DNA from: a virus
Reading direction: 5' to 3' (one strand)
Virus record (IMG/VR): IMGVR_UViG_3300009790_000042
Location: 1-32,766 of that record
Length of the DNA stretch: 32,766 bases
The notes under the pieces are model-generated. The model was not told where the DNA came from. It saw only the letters and a program-made list of their open reading frames with translations, and did not search any database. The position numbers and the translations under genes were made by a program. How positions within the stretch are numbered: the stretch's first letter is position 1; each line of letters starts with the position of its first letter. Shown here piece by piece: positions 27,321-32,766 of this stretch.

Positions 27321-29270
27321 TTATTCCCTTTCCAGTTTCCCATTTGAATAACTTGAAGTGTAATAATCTCTAGAGAATACAACGCCTGATACATCTTCGC
27401 CCGAAGCAATTACATCCTTAACCATATTTATCTTAGTATTTGAAACATCAAAACTTAGGTATAAATCCTTTAATCCAATAACATCATTAGAGTCTGGGAA
27501 TGCCTGTATCTCAAGTATGTCGTTAGGAGCGTTTGTTTCTGTTATGTTAATAGTATTTAATAAAATTTCACCTTTCTTATAATCAACTGTTCCTATAGAT
27601 TTAACTATAACTCGTAAGTCATTCTTCTCATCTCTTGAAATTGCACTCAATATTCCTTTATGACTACCATCAAGATCACCCTTATCATTCTTATTAGGAA
27701 CATCAGTTAAGAAAACAACTTCATTTGAACCAGAAACCTTAAATCCAGTACTCTTAATATTAAATCCTTCAGGATTAATGTGGAATCTATTACCAAAGCA
27801 TAATTCATACTGTGCAAATTGATTAACAAGTACCTTCATATCCCTTCTAATCTTAACTTTAGTAATATTAGAAGTAATTGCAGAATCAACTCTGTCAATT
27901 AATTGAAGTGCTTTACTATACTTAAATCTACCACCAAACTTATTAATATCAATATTCTTAGAATAATCACTTAAAGTACTAGTAATAGTTGATTTTAAAG
28001 TATTTGAATTTGAAACCTTGGAAGAGTTGTAATAGATTGTACTGTCCAATTCAACATAAAGAACTTTAAGATCAATAATGTCTGCATTAATACCAGCAAT
28101 TGAATAACTCTTAAGTTTGTTTTTTATTTGTTGTTTGTCAAAATCTGATACATAAGTACCATTTTTAGGTTTGATACTGATCTGAACCTTACCAAATTGG
28201 GGTGGATCTAATTCCTCACCACCAACTACAGCAACTGACTCTGTTCTAGTGTAAATGGAAGCAATAATTGCCTCATAATCCCTTGCTGTAACTGCCCTAT
28301 ACTGTGCTGAGTACAGTCTAGGTGCGAAATACTTAATAGAGGAAAGGTCTTCTTGTTCAGCACCGTTAGAAGCGTTTTGAACGGTAGTTATTGTAATACC
28401 ACCATCAGGAATAACGGTTAATGCATTAAGGTCATTAGGGGATTTATCAGTAAAAACACCAGCAAAATCAAAATTTCCTGTAGAACCTGCTCTACCACCT
28501 GCACCATTACCTTCTTCACCATCAGTAATAATGAATCTAACAGTGACAACTGATCCATTTTCTAATTTTTTACCAAAATAACCATCACCAAAGAGGATTT
28601 CATACTTTTCATCCTGCACTTCTTGTATAAAGAAGATTTCAGAGTTCTTATTGATGCTTAAAATGTTGTCTATCTTAGAAAATTCTCTTCCAAGACCAGT
28701 ATCAGAAGGTCCAGCAACATAAATTTTAAGAGTATTGGCATCAATGTCAGCATTTGAAAGAATAAATCTCTGATCTTTTGATGTATTAATTTGAAATTGC
28801 TTTTCTAACAGTGTTCCTTGTAAAACTTCAATCTGATCAAAGATTACTTGACCATTTTTTACAGATGCTGTATGTGGTTCAACAGTTGAGAATCTATATG
28901 TAGAGTCATTTGCCTCTCCTATGCACACTAAACCTGGTTTTAAGTACAGACTAGATGCACTATTGGTAGTATTAGCAATAAATGAAATCGTTGCCTTTGC
29001 AGCAGCTTTTGAACGGGGTACATAACCTATGTTACGAGCAAGAGAAACCACATTTTCCCTTATGACTGCAGAATCTAGGAAGGTTTCATTCGCAACTAGG
29101 TTGGCATTAAAGGCATTAATGTAGGTATTATATGCAAGTGTATCAATTAATACACTAAAATTAGAACCTTCAAAGTCAAAATCGGAAAAATTGCTGTTTG
29201 AACGAAGATAATCCCGTATCTGAGCCTTAATTTGTGTAAAATCTAAATTGGCAAACTGAGTAAATGGCAT
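27321..29270 (-). CDS. gp6: Baseplate wedge subunit gp6
   Basis: A 649-residue homologue of T4 gp6 (660 residues), the wedge protein whose dimers make the continuous ring of the baseplate. The N-terminal region FTQIKAQIRDYLRSNSNFSD, then DFEGSNFSVLIDTLAYNTY near residues 33-51 and NIGYVPRSKAAAKATI near 84-99, matches T4 gp6 (FAEIKQNLIEWL, DYDFEGSRLNVLCDLLAYNT, NGYLPTSKSAA). The middle contains the baseplate-J type core with ARDYEAII near residues 325-335. Length is normal and there is no insertion, in contrast to the neighbouring gp7- and gp8-like proteins. It begins 4 bp after the gp25 stop and ends 3 bp before the giant gene, so gp25, gp6 and the gp7-like protein form one tight wedge operon under the late promoter at 29711-29718. 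Confidence 0.95.
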   Translation of the reverse strand: MPFTQFANLDFTQIKAQIRDYLRSNSNFSDFDFEGSNFSVLIDTLAYNTYINAFNANLVANETFLDSAVIRENVVSLARNIGYVPRSKAAAKATISFIANTTNSASSLYLKPGLVCIGEANDSTYRFSTVEPHTASVKNGQVIFDQIEVLQGTLLEKQFQINTSKDQRFILSNADIDANTLKIYVAGPSDTGLGREFSKIDNILSINKNSEIFFIQEVQDEKYEILFGDGYFGKKLENGSVVTVRFIITDGEEGNGAGGRAGSTGNFDFAGVFTDKSPNDLNALTVIPDGGITITTVQNASNGAEQEDLSSIKYFAPRLYSAQYRAVTARDYEAIIASIYTRTESVAVVGGEELDPPQFGKVQISIKPKNGTYVSDFDKQQIKNKLKSYSIAGINADIIDLKVLYVELDSTIYYNSSKVSNSNTLKSTITSTLSDYSKNIDINKFGGRFKYSKALQLIDRVDSAITSNITKVKIRRDMKVLVNQFAQYELCFGNRFHINPEGFNIKSTGFKVSGSNEVVFLTDVPNKNDKGDLDGSHKGILSAISRDEKNDLRVIVKSIGTVDYKKGEILLNTINITETNAPNDILEIQAFPDSNDVIGLKDLYLSFDVSNTKINMVKDVIASGEDVSGVVFSRDYYTSSYSNGKLERE

Positions 29271-29274
29271 ATTA

Positions 29275-29676
29275 CTATCTGGTTGGTTCTAATAGGAATG
29301 TAAATGATTGGGTTGGAACCTTTAATCCAACAATATCAAAGAAAACGACTATATTAAAAGCATTATTATCGGGATAAGGATCTAATTCAACTCTTAGATT
29401 ACTAACTCGTGGTTCATAACGCATTACTGTCTCATTTATCTGATCTTCAATCACCATTGTGAGTGTAGGTGTAAAGTTTTCAAATAAACTAGCACGAATA
29501 TCAGTTCCAAGATCTGGATTAAAGAATCTTTCGTTAGGAATAGTCTCTACTAAATTCCTTACCGATCTTACAATCGCACGTTCATTCTTTAATACAGGTA
29601 GATCTTTTGTCACTGGATGTGGTTCAAAAGAAAAACTAATATCTTTAAATGCTCTAGACTTTCGTGTTATTGACAT
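29275..29676 (-). CDS. gp25: Baseplate wedge subunit gp25 (lysozyme-like fold family)
   Basis: A 133-residue protein, practically the length of T4 gp25 (132). It carries the family's signature EPR triplet at residues 88-90 in 'RYEPRVSNLRVEL', as well as the 'NERFFNPDLGTDIRASLFE' block at 48-66 typical of gp25 and of GpW/Gp25 family proteins in tailed phages and type VI secretion (TssE). In T4, gp25 sits in the inner baseplate and helps start sheath assembly. The family name mentions lysozyme, but I see no catalytic residues and the role is structural. It is the first gene of the late unit, 35 bp downstream of a CATAAATA late box and just after a strong terminator. Confidence 0.95.
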   Translation of the reverse strand: MSITRKSRAFKDISFSFEPHPVTKDLPVLKNERAIVRSVRNLVETIPNERFFNPDLGTDIRASLFENFTPTLTMVIEDQINETVMRYEPRVSNLRVELDPYPDNNAFNIVVFFDIVGLKVPTQSFTFLLEPTR

Positions 29677-29710
29677 CGAAAAGGCAATATTTAGTACTAT
29701 TTACATATTT

Positions 29711-29718
29711 TATTTATG
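29711..29718 (-). promoter_or_regulatory. T4-type late promoter (CATAAATA) for gene 25
   Basis: The minus strand has CATAAATA (7 of 8 to the T4 late consensus) about 35 bp before the gp25 start. It lies between the terminator at 29735-29754 and the gene, so some promoter is required here. The same variant occurs at 2496-2503. Confidence 0.65.
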
Positions 29719-29734
29719 ACAGCAACCAGACATT

Positions 29735-29754
29735 AAAAAACCCCCTTTCGGGGG
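29735..29754 (-). terminator. Rho-independent terminator ending the glycosyltransferase unit
   Basis: On the minus strand CCCCC-GAAA-GGGGG is followed directly by TTTTTT. A five-base-pair pure G:C stem with a GAAA (GNRA) loop and a T-run is a textbook intrinsic terminator. It starts 6 bp after the stop of the 49-residue gene and lies before the late promoter of gp25, so it separates the accessory unit from the late structural unit. Confidence 0.92.
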
Positions 29755-29760
29755 TGAGGG

Positions 29761-29910
29761 TTATTTGCCTTGTCCTCGGTATCTTTTCGGTGCTTTATTT
29801 CGAGACGAAGCGGAATACTTAGTGTGTTTTCCGTTTCCTTGTCGAGACTTCTTCGGTATTGATTCTAACTCAACACTTCCCCATGCACCTGTTTTGGTTC
29901 TTACTGCCAT
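29761..29910 (-). CDS. Small basic hypothetical protein (49 aa), cyanophage type
   Basis: An open frame of 49 codons from ATG 29910 to TAA 29761: it starts MAVRTKTGAWGSVELESIP and then has a Lys/Arg/Ser/Gly-rich tail (KKSRQGNGKHTKYSASSRN, then KRYRGQGK at the end). It has about fourteen basic and only two acidic residues, so it is strongly cationic and probably binds nucleic acid or ribosomes. I recognise this start from small proteins of T4-like marine cyanophages; their function is unknown. Its base composition is richer in G+C than that of the structural genes. It follows the 56-residue gene without a gap, as their codons abut at 29910/29911, and is the last gene before the terminator at 29735-29754. 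Confidence 0.75.
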   Translation of the reverse strand: MAVRTKTGAWGSVELESIPKKSRQGNGKHTKYSASSRNKAPKRYRGQGK

Positions 29911-30081
29911 TTAGTCCTCTTTAATAATAATTTCAGTTCTTAGACCTTGTGGGTTGTGAGCACCATTATCATAGTACTCATAGGCAAGGTCTTCCATTGT
30001 GTTAAAATATTCATCTTGGGTGAGGTTCTCAAAGAGAATCTTCTCACCCTCATAGATGTTATATAACTCTTGTTTTTTCAT
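29911..30081 (-). CDS. Small acidic hypothetical protein (56 aa), paralogue of the 31866-32033 product
   Basis: A 56-codon frame from ATG 30081 to TAA 29911. The protein starts MKKQELYNIYEGEKILFENL and ends in TEIIIKED. It is acidic and rich in Tyr and Glu. Its first 40 residues follow the pattern 'Y.IY...E..LF..L.Q.E' and then 'L....YY', which is shared with the 55-residue protein at 31866-32033, so the two look like diverged copies. The start lies 23 bp inside the 3' end of the glycosyltransferase gene, suggesting coupled translation. The stop abuts the start of the 49-residue gene. No domain recognised; I would expect a small regulatory or adaptor protein, but this is a guess. Confidence 0.7.
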   Translation of the reverse strand: MKKQELYNIYEGEKILFENLTQDEYFNTMEDLAYEYYDNGAHNPQGLRTEIIIKED

Positions 30082-30814
30082 GACCTACACGAACACGAGG
30101 ATCGCACCAGATTTCAAAACCTGCTTCTTTCGCATCTAAACAGAACGAGACGTCTTCGCCACACATATCCTGAACCTCACCTGATTCAAAGACCTGCATC
30201 TTTGGAGCGAACCAAGGATAAGGAAGACCTTCGTGTTCAAATACTCCTTTCTTAATAAGTAACCATCCGAATCCTGCGTAGTCCACAGTAAATGGTTTCT
30301 TTCTTTTCGAGATGCTTTCGATGGTTTCGTGATTCATAACGCCCCCATTAGATCTAAAGTCATCTTCTTCCATCCAGTGTGCAACCGAGGTGGTTTTGCC
30401 GTCCTCAGTACAATACCAACCAGACGCAATATCCTGATCTAACAGAACGATCTGCCAGAACTTCTCAGTGTTAAACACAATGTCGCTATCAATCCATAAT
30501 TGGTAGTCATAGTTTAACTTACCGTCCCAAGGTAACTGATCAGGTCCCCGAAGAACATTAGCACCTAAGCACTTGCATCGTGCAAAGTTGACCATTGATG
30601 AGTAATCCTGTGAGATTTGGATACTTGCTCCACTTTGAACCAGATCAAAGCATAGCTGTACAAAACTCTTCAAAAATGCATATGATACTCCTCTTCCAGG
30701 TAAACAGAATACAACTGTCTTACCTTTCACCATCTCCCTTGCTTTATCATAGTCAAAATCTGGTTCTTTTTTGACAACGGGAGATTTAGCTTTAACTGTA
30801 AATCCTTTCGCCAT
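30059..30814 (-). CDS. GT-A fold glycosyltransferase-like protein
   Basis: A 251-residue protein with features of a nucleotide-sugar glycosyltransferase of GT-A type. VVFCLPGRGVSYAFLKS at residues 34-50 forms the first beta strand and loop. LWIDSDIVF at 107-114 has the D-x-D type motif (D109, D111) that binds the metal and UDP- or GDP-sugar. CGEDVSFCLDAKEAGFEIW at 218-236 has the ED of the catalytic region, and VGHEK at 243-247 gives a late His that could help bind the metal. Similar single-domain proteins are common in marine T4-like phages. It could glycosylate virion proteins, DNA or host surface sugars; the acceptor cannot be read from sequence. A strong sigma70-like promoter lies just upstream. 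The gene is richer in G+C than the structural genes and the oxygenase genes beside it, which suggests a separate origin. Confidence 0.8.
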   Translation of the reverse strand: MAKGFTVKAKSPVVKKEPDFDYDKAREMVKGKTVVFCLPGRGVSYAFLKSFVQLCFDLVQSGASIQISQDYSSMVNFARCKCLGANVLRGPDQLPWDGKLNYDYQLWIDSDIVFNTEKFWQIVLLDQDIASGWYCTEDGKTTSVAHWMEEDDFRSNGGVMNHETIESISKRKKPFTVDYAGFGWLLIKKGVFEHEGLPYPWFAPKMQVFESGEVQDMCGEDVSFCLDAKEAGFEIWCDPRVRVGHEKTRVI

Positions 30815-30836
30815 AACTTAGTGTAATTACCACTTC

Positions 30837-30865
30837 ATATTACAGTAATTTATACTATTTGTCAA
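30837..30865 (-). promoter_or_regulatory. Sigma70-like promoter of the glycosyltransferase unit
   Basis: On the minus strand a perfect TTGACA box (30860-30865) is followed after exactly 17 bases by TAATAT (30837-30842), 22 bp before the ATG at 30814. The upstream box overlaps the last codons of the preceding oxygenase gene. The spacer also contains TATAAATT (30847-30854), one base from the T4 late box, so the unit might be read both early and late. Confidence 0.65.
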
Positions 30866-31391
30866 TAGTAATTAACGACTGATCTACAAACTCAAAGTTG
30901 TAATTACCAGATATAATTGTCTTTCTCTTACCTATTAATGGTGCAGAACGATGAATTAAATATGACGGGAAGGTAAGTATATCCCCTTCATTCACATCTA
31001 ACTGTACGATCTGCTTGTTTTCTCTATCATAAAACTCTGTACTACTCTGACTATTCTCTAGTTCTAAGTTATACACAAAGGATATACTTGATGCTGGATG
31101 TACGTGCCAACCGTGTGTATCCTTCTTTATATACTGCTGATACCATACAGATTCAAGATCAATGTTCATTTGACAATAACGATCTAAGACTTCCCAATAA
31201 TACTCCTGTGCATTCTCATAGAACACTGAATAGTAATATGGTATGTCTTCTCTATGTGAAAAGAAATCTGTTTTATTCAGATGATCACCACTATCAATAA
31301 ACTTTCTACCATTCCGATCAAAAGCAATAAACGTCATCAGTTTATTCTTTATATCATTATGTTTCTCTAAGGGGAATTTCCAGATATCCAT
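30855..31391 (-). CDS. Putative 2OG-Fe(II) oxygenase, H-x-H type (178 aa)
   Basis: A 178-residue protein with the double-stranded beta-helix signature of phage 2-oxoglutarate/Fe(II) oxygenases of the TIGR02466-like group. THGWHVHPASSISFVYNLE at residues 92-110 carries H96 and H98. EGDILTFPSYLIHRSAPL at 135-152 gives the distal His (H147). R156 in GKRKTIISGN would hold the 2-oxoglutarate carboxylate. The second metal ligand is normally Asp or Glu; here the spacing gives H-V-H, so either His acts as ligand or the true acid lies elsewhere. The ATG shares one base with the stop of a second, clearly different oxygenase, so the two are co-translated. Substrate unknown; hydroxylation of proteins or nucleic acids, or nitrogen metabolism, have been proposed for such phage enzymes in general. 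Confidence 0.72.
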   Translation of the reverse strand: MDIWKFPLEKHNDIKNKLMTFIAFDRNGRKFIDSGDHLNKTDFFSHREDIPYYYSVFYENAQEYYWEVLDRYCQMNIDLESVWYQQYIKKDTHGWHVHPASSISFVYNLELENSQSSTEFYDRENKQIVQLDVNEGDILTFPSYLIHRSAPLIGKRKTIISGNYNFEFVDQSLITIDK

Positions 31392-31879
31392 TAAAAATAA
31401 TTGACTGCTAATACTATTCTCTTACAAGTATCAGTACAAGTTGTACTATAATGAGGTATACTACCATCGTGTAATAATATTCTATTCTCTACACTCTCTA
31501 CCTTATCATCATTCATCATACCAGTATAACCATTATTGGTATTCATATAGAGTAATGCTGCATTATGTGAGTATTCAAAATCAACATGAGGTTTATGCTT
31601 AATAAACTTTCCTTGATTCATATACATTATTGCTCTTGCTCTAAGTAATGCCTTGACACCAAGAGCATCAAATAATGGTCTAAGTTCATAATAAAAATCA
31701 TCTTCTACCATTAAGTGATGATAGAAACTAGAAATAAAATAAAACTGCTCATCATTTGGATCATCTTCAGGTGTTGCTACTTTCTCTTGAAATAACCACT
31801 TAAAACGATTCTGATGTAACATCTGTTTCTCCAGATGCTCAAAGTATTCCCTATCTAAGGCATCATCAATAACTTGCAT
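31391..31879 (-). CDS. Putative 2OG-Fe(II) oxygenase, classical HxD..H..R (162 aa)
   Basis: A compact 162-residue protein with the complete catalytic set of 2-oxoglutarate/Fe(II) oxygenases: HVDFEY with H98 and D100, distal H143 in GSIPHYSTT, and R154 in KRIVLAVNYF, which forms the last strand. The strand before the distal His (ENRILLHDGSIPH) and the ALLYMNTNNGYTG stretch after H98-D100 fit the usual beta-helix order. Small enzymes of this kind are frequent in marine cyanophages. It has little similarity to the neighbouring 178-residue oxygenase beyond the fold pattern. The gene starts inside the 3' end of the 55-residue gene (14-bp overlap) and ends sharing one base with the next ATG, giving a tightly coupled operon from the promoter at 32224-32252. 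Substrate unknown. Confidence 0.8.
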   Translation of the reverse strand: MQVIDDALDREYFEHLEKQMLHQNRFKWLFQEKVATPEDDPNDEQFYFISSFYHHLMVEDDFYYELRPLFDALGVKALLRARAIMYMNQGKFIKHKPHVDFEYSHNAALLYMNTNNGYTGMMNDDKVESVENRILLHDGSIPHYSTTCTDTCKRIVLAVNYF

Positions 31880-32033
31880 CTGCTGTTATACTACTATCAA
31901 ATAAAATACATTCATAATTAAGTTCATCTTTATAATACGAATGATATAACCTACCCCATATAAGATCAAACTCGGATTGATCCAAGTCTTTAAACAATAC
32001 TTCCTCTCTTAAGTATATGTGGTAGATTTTCAT
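31866..32033 (-). CDS. Small hypothetical protein (55 aa) coupled to oxygenase genes
   Basis: A 55-codon frame from ATG 32033 to TGA 31866. It starts MKIYHIYLREEVLFKDLDQ and is rich in Tyr, Asp, Glu and Leu. The stretch 'YHIYLREEVLFKDLDQSEF' then 'LYHSYYKDE' lines up with 'YNIYEGEKILFENLTQDEY' then 'LAYEYYDNG' of the 56-residue protein at 29911-30081, suggesting paralogy. The ATG shares one base with the stop of the preceding small gene (TAATG), and the 3' end overlaps the oxygenase start by 14 bp. Such overlaps on both sides support it as a real gene despite its size. No domain is recognised. Confidence 0.68.
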   Translation of the reverse strand: MKIYHIYLREEVLFKDLDQSEFDLIWGRLYHSYYKDELNYECILFDSSITADASY

Positions 32034-32203
32034 TATGCTTCTTCGATAAAAATAATATTTTTGGAATCTGATGTAAATTGCAACTCTGTATCTTCAAACC
32101 ATCCTTGATCATTTACTATCCATTCAGGTATTCTTACAAAATATTCACCAGACACTGTATCAACTTCTATGGGGCGTTTATCCTCTGGGTTATTTTTTTG
32201 CAT
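32033..32203 (-). CDS. Small protein resembling AbrB-type or phage IPE-W proteins (56 aa)
   Basis: A 56-codon frame from ATG 32203 to TAA 32033. The protein is acidic. The stretch EYFVRIPEWIVNDQGWFEDT at residues 20-39 followed by ELQF has the layout 'V.IP..I....GW..GT.L.F' seen in SpoVT/AbrB-like swapped-hairpin proteins and in small phage proteins of the same layout. AbrB-like domains often bind DNA as dimers, but the usual basic residues are not evident here, so DNA binding is uncertain. It is the first gene after the sigma70-like promoter at 32224-32252, which fits an early or regulatory role, and its stop overlaps the next ATG. Confidence 0.65.
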   Translation of the reverse strand: MQKNNPEDKRPIEVDTVSGEYFVRIPEWIVNDQGWFEDTELQFTSDSKNIIFIEEA

Positions 32204-32223
32204 TATGAGTATTCTGTTTTTCC

Positions 32224-32252
32224 ATTATATATCAATTACGGTTTTCACGCAA
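32224..32252 (-). promoter_or_regulatory. Sigma70-like promoter of the oxygenase operon
   Basis: On the minus strand TTGCGT (32247-32252) is followed after exactly 17 bases by a perfect TATAAT (32224-32229), 20 bp before the ATG at 32203. It precedes four tightly packed small genes and is the only promoter-like site in this gap. Likely used by the host RNA polymerase in the early or middle phase. Confidence 0.65.
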
Positions 32253-32362
32253 GTCGACCCTGTGGGGATTTTTTAACAGCGAAAAAAAATTTGGATTGCT
32301 TCTGATATCGTTCTCGCTTTCGTAACACTTTGTAGGTTAGGGTCTCTATGCTTTTTTATAAC

Positions 32363-32394
32363 GGGGGCGGGGCGGCAACCCCCACACACGGGGG
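32363..32394. other. GC-rich segment able to form two alternative hairpins
   Basis: In an otherwise AT-rich gap (32204-32421) there is a run of GGGGG (32363-32367), CCCCC (32379-32383) and GGGGG (32390-32394) on the plus strand. The middle block can pair with either outer block but not both. No T-run follows on the minus strand, so it is not a clear intrinsic terminator. The rest of the gap holds only the promoter at 32224-32252. Confidence 0.4.
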
Positions 32395-32421
32395 CACTGC
32401 CAATACACGAACGACTACACC

Positions 32422-32634
32422 TTACTGCACATCACCCAACGCAGTTGCTACAGTGTTAGAGGTGATGCCATTATTAGAAGCACACCTGACTCTGCTGCTG
32501 CCACCCTTAATGCGGTTTGCCCATTTGTTCGCTGCTCTTCCGTGTGCAGTCTTAAGGCGTGTTACCTTCCAAATCCTACCGTTGACTTCTACCTCAGTTG
32601 TTGGAACTGTTAGACCGAATGGAGTTGAGTTCAT
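32422..32634 (-). CDS. Small hypothetical protein (70 aa)
   Basis: A 70-codon frame starting at ATG 32634 (MNSTPFGLTVPTTEVEVNG) with a basic middle (RIWKVTRLKTAHGRAANKWANRIKGG, about residues 20-45) and a polar Ser/Asn/Thr end. A longer reading from GTG 32679 would begin inside the terminator hairpin at 32664-32693, so I prefer the ATG. The plus strand has an overlapping frame of 105 codons over the same bases, but the minus reading agrees with all neighbours and has a coherent protein-like composition. The region is about half G+C in the lines I counted, well above the structural genes. No domain is recognised; the basic middle could bind nucleic acid. Confidence 0.5.
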   Translation of the reverse strand: MNSTPFGLTVPTTEVEVNGRIWKVTRLKTAHGRAANKWANRIKGGSSRVRCASNNGITSNTVATALGDVQ

Positions 32635-32663
32635 AACGAATTTGTTTGGTATGTACTTATTAT

Positions 32664-32693
32664 AAAACCCCCACCCCACGAATGGGGCAAGGG
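32664..32693 (-). terminator. Rho-independent terminator with TTCG loop
   Basis: On the minus strand an 11-pair stem (eight Watson-Crick pairs plus three G:T pairs) closes on the very stable TTCG tetraloop: CCCTTGCCCCA-TTCG-TGGGGTGGGGG, then TTTTAT. It lies 13 bp downstream of the stop of the partial gene at the window edge and would end that transcript. It also speaks against a GTG start at 32679 for the following gene. Confidence 0.8.
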
Positions 32694-32706
32694 TGGACCA
32701 GTTTGT

Positions 32707-32766
32707 TTACTGGCATCTATCCTCAAACATTTGCTGTGCTTTACGCTCTATCGCAACTAATGTGCC
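32707..32766 (-). CDS. C-terminal end of an unknown gene (5' part outside window)
   Basis: From the window edge a minus-strand frame reads 19 codons, GTLVAIERKAQQMFEDRCQ, then TAA at 32709-32707. The sequence is protein-like (an amphipathic helix with E, R, K and Q), and a strong terminator begins 13 bp beyond the stop, which is where a gene end is expected. Too short to identify. Confidence 0.45.
   Translation of the reverse strand, partial: GTLVAIERKAQQMFEDRCQ

Noticed and set aside
29275-29676. gp25 as an active lysozyme
   Set aside because: The family name suggests it, but no catalytic Glu/Asp arrangement is visible and members act structurally in baseplates.
32348-32665. 105-codon plus-strand frame
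   Set aside because: It would be the only plus-strand gene in the window, begins in the GC-rich hairpin segment and runs to the edge of the minus-strand terminator; the minus-strand reading is more coherent.
32422-32679. Longer 85-codon version of the small gene, from GTG 32679
   Set aside because: The GTG and next codons form part of the terminator stem at 32664-32693; ATG 32634 is the better start.
1-32766. tRNA genes, integrase, insertion sequences or attachment sites
   Set aside because: I saw no cloverleaf-like segments with CCA-type ends, no transposase or integrase motifs, and gene gaps are too short; a computed tRNA scan would settle the first.

Overview
The window reads as part of the late (virion) region and the adjoining accessory region of a T4-like marine myovirus, most likely a cyanophage of Prochlorococcus or Synechococcus. 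I infer this from the low GC of the structural genes, a contiguous run of T4 baseplate homologues in T4 order (25, 6, 7-like, 8, then fibre-position genes, then 13), a DUF4815 structural protein, a YHYH domain, two 2OG-Fe(II) oxygenases and a small basic 49-residue protein of cyanophage type. A T4-like phage of another marine bacterium such as Pelagibacter cannot be excluded. Every gene I can support lies on the minus strand, so transcription runs from high to low coordinates.

Accessory region (32766 to about 29760). A terminator with a UUCG-type loop closes an upstream gene that is cut by the window edge. A small unknown gene and a GC-rich intergenic stretch follow. A sigma70-like promoter then starts a tight chain of overlapping genes: an AbrB-like small protein, a 55-residue protein and two different 2OG-Fe(II) oxygenases. 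A second promoter with a perfect TTGACA box drives a GT-A type glycosyltransferase and two small genes. This unit stops at a textbook hairpin-plus-T-run terminator at 29735-29754.

Baseplate region (29676 to 11112). Directly after the terminator, a T4-type late promoter starts gp25, gp6 and a giant 4861-codon gene. Its N-terminus and a block near residue 2460 resemble the C-terminal part of T4 gp7. About 2,200 residues lie between those blocks and about 2,400 follow them, made largely of repeated modules. A perfect TATAAATA late box then precedes a gp8 homologue.

Fibre and neck region (11105 to 1). A 2548-codon DUF4815 protein sits where T4 has genes 9-12. It is followed by two small basic proteins whose N-termini look like the T4 capsid-targeting sequence, then a 66-residue coiled-coil protein. 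After a near-consensus late box come a 75-residue fibre-like protein, a 524-residue tail-fibre-like protein and a coiled-coil protein. The window ends inside neck gene 13.

Together the late genes build the baseplate wedge (25, 6, 7-like, 8), its fibre-like appendages and the neck. The accessory genes probably modify host or virion molecules. The points most worth checking are the expanded gp7-like protein with modules shared across several baseplate proteins, the two candidate packaged internal proteins, and a pair of diverged small paralogues each overlapping an accessory enzyme gene.
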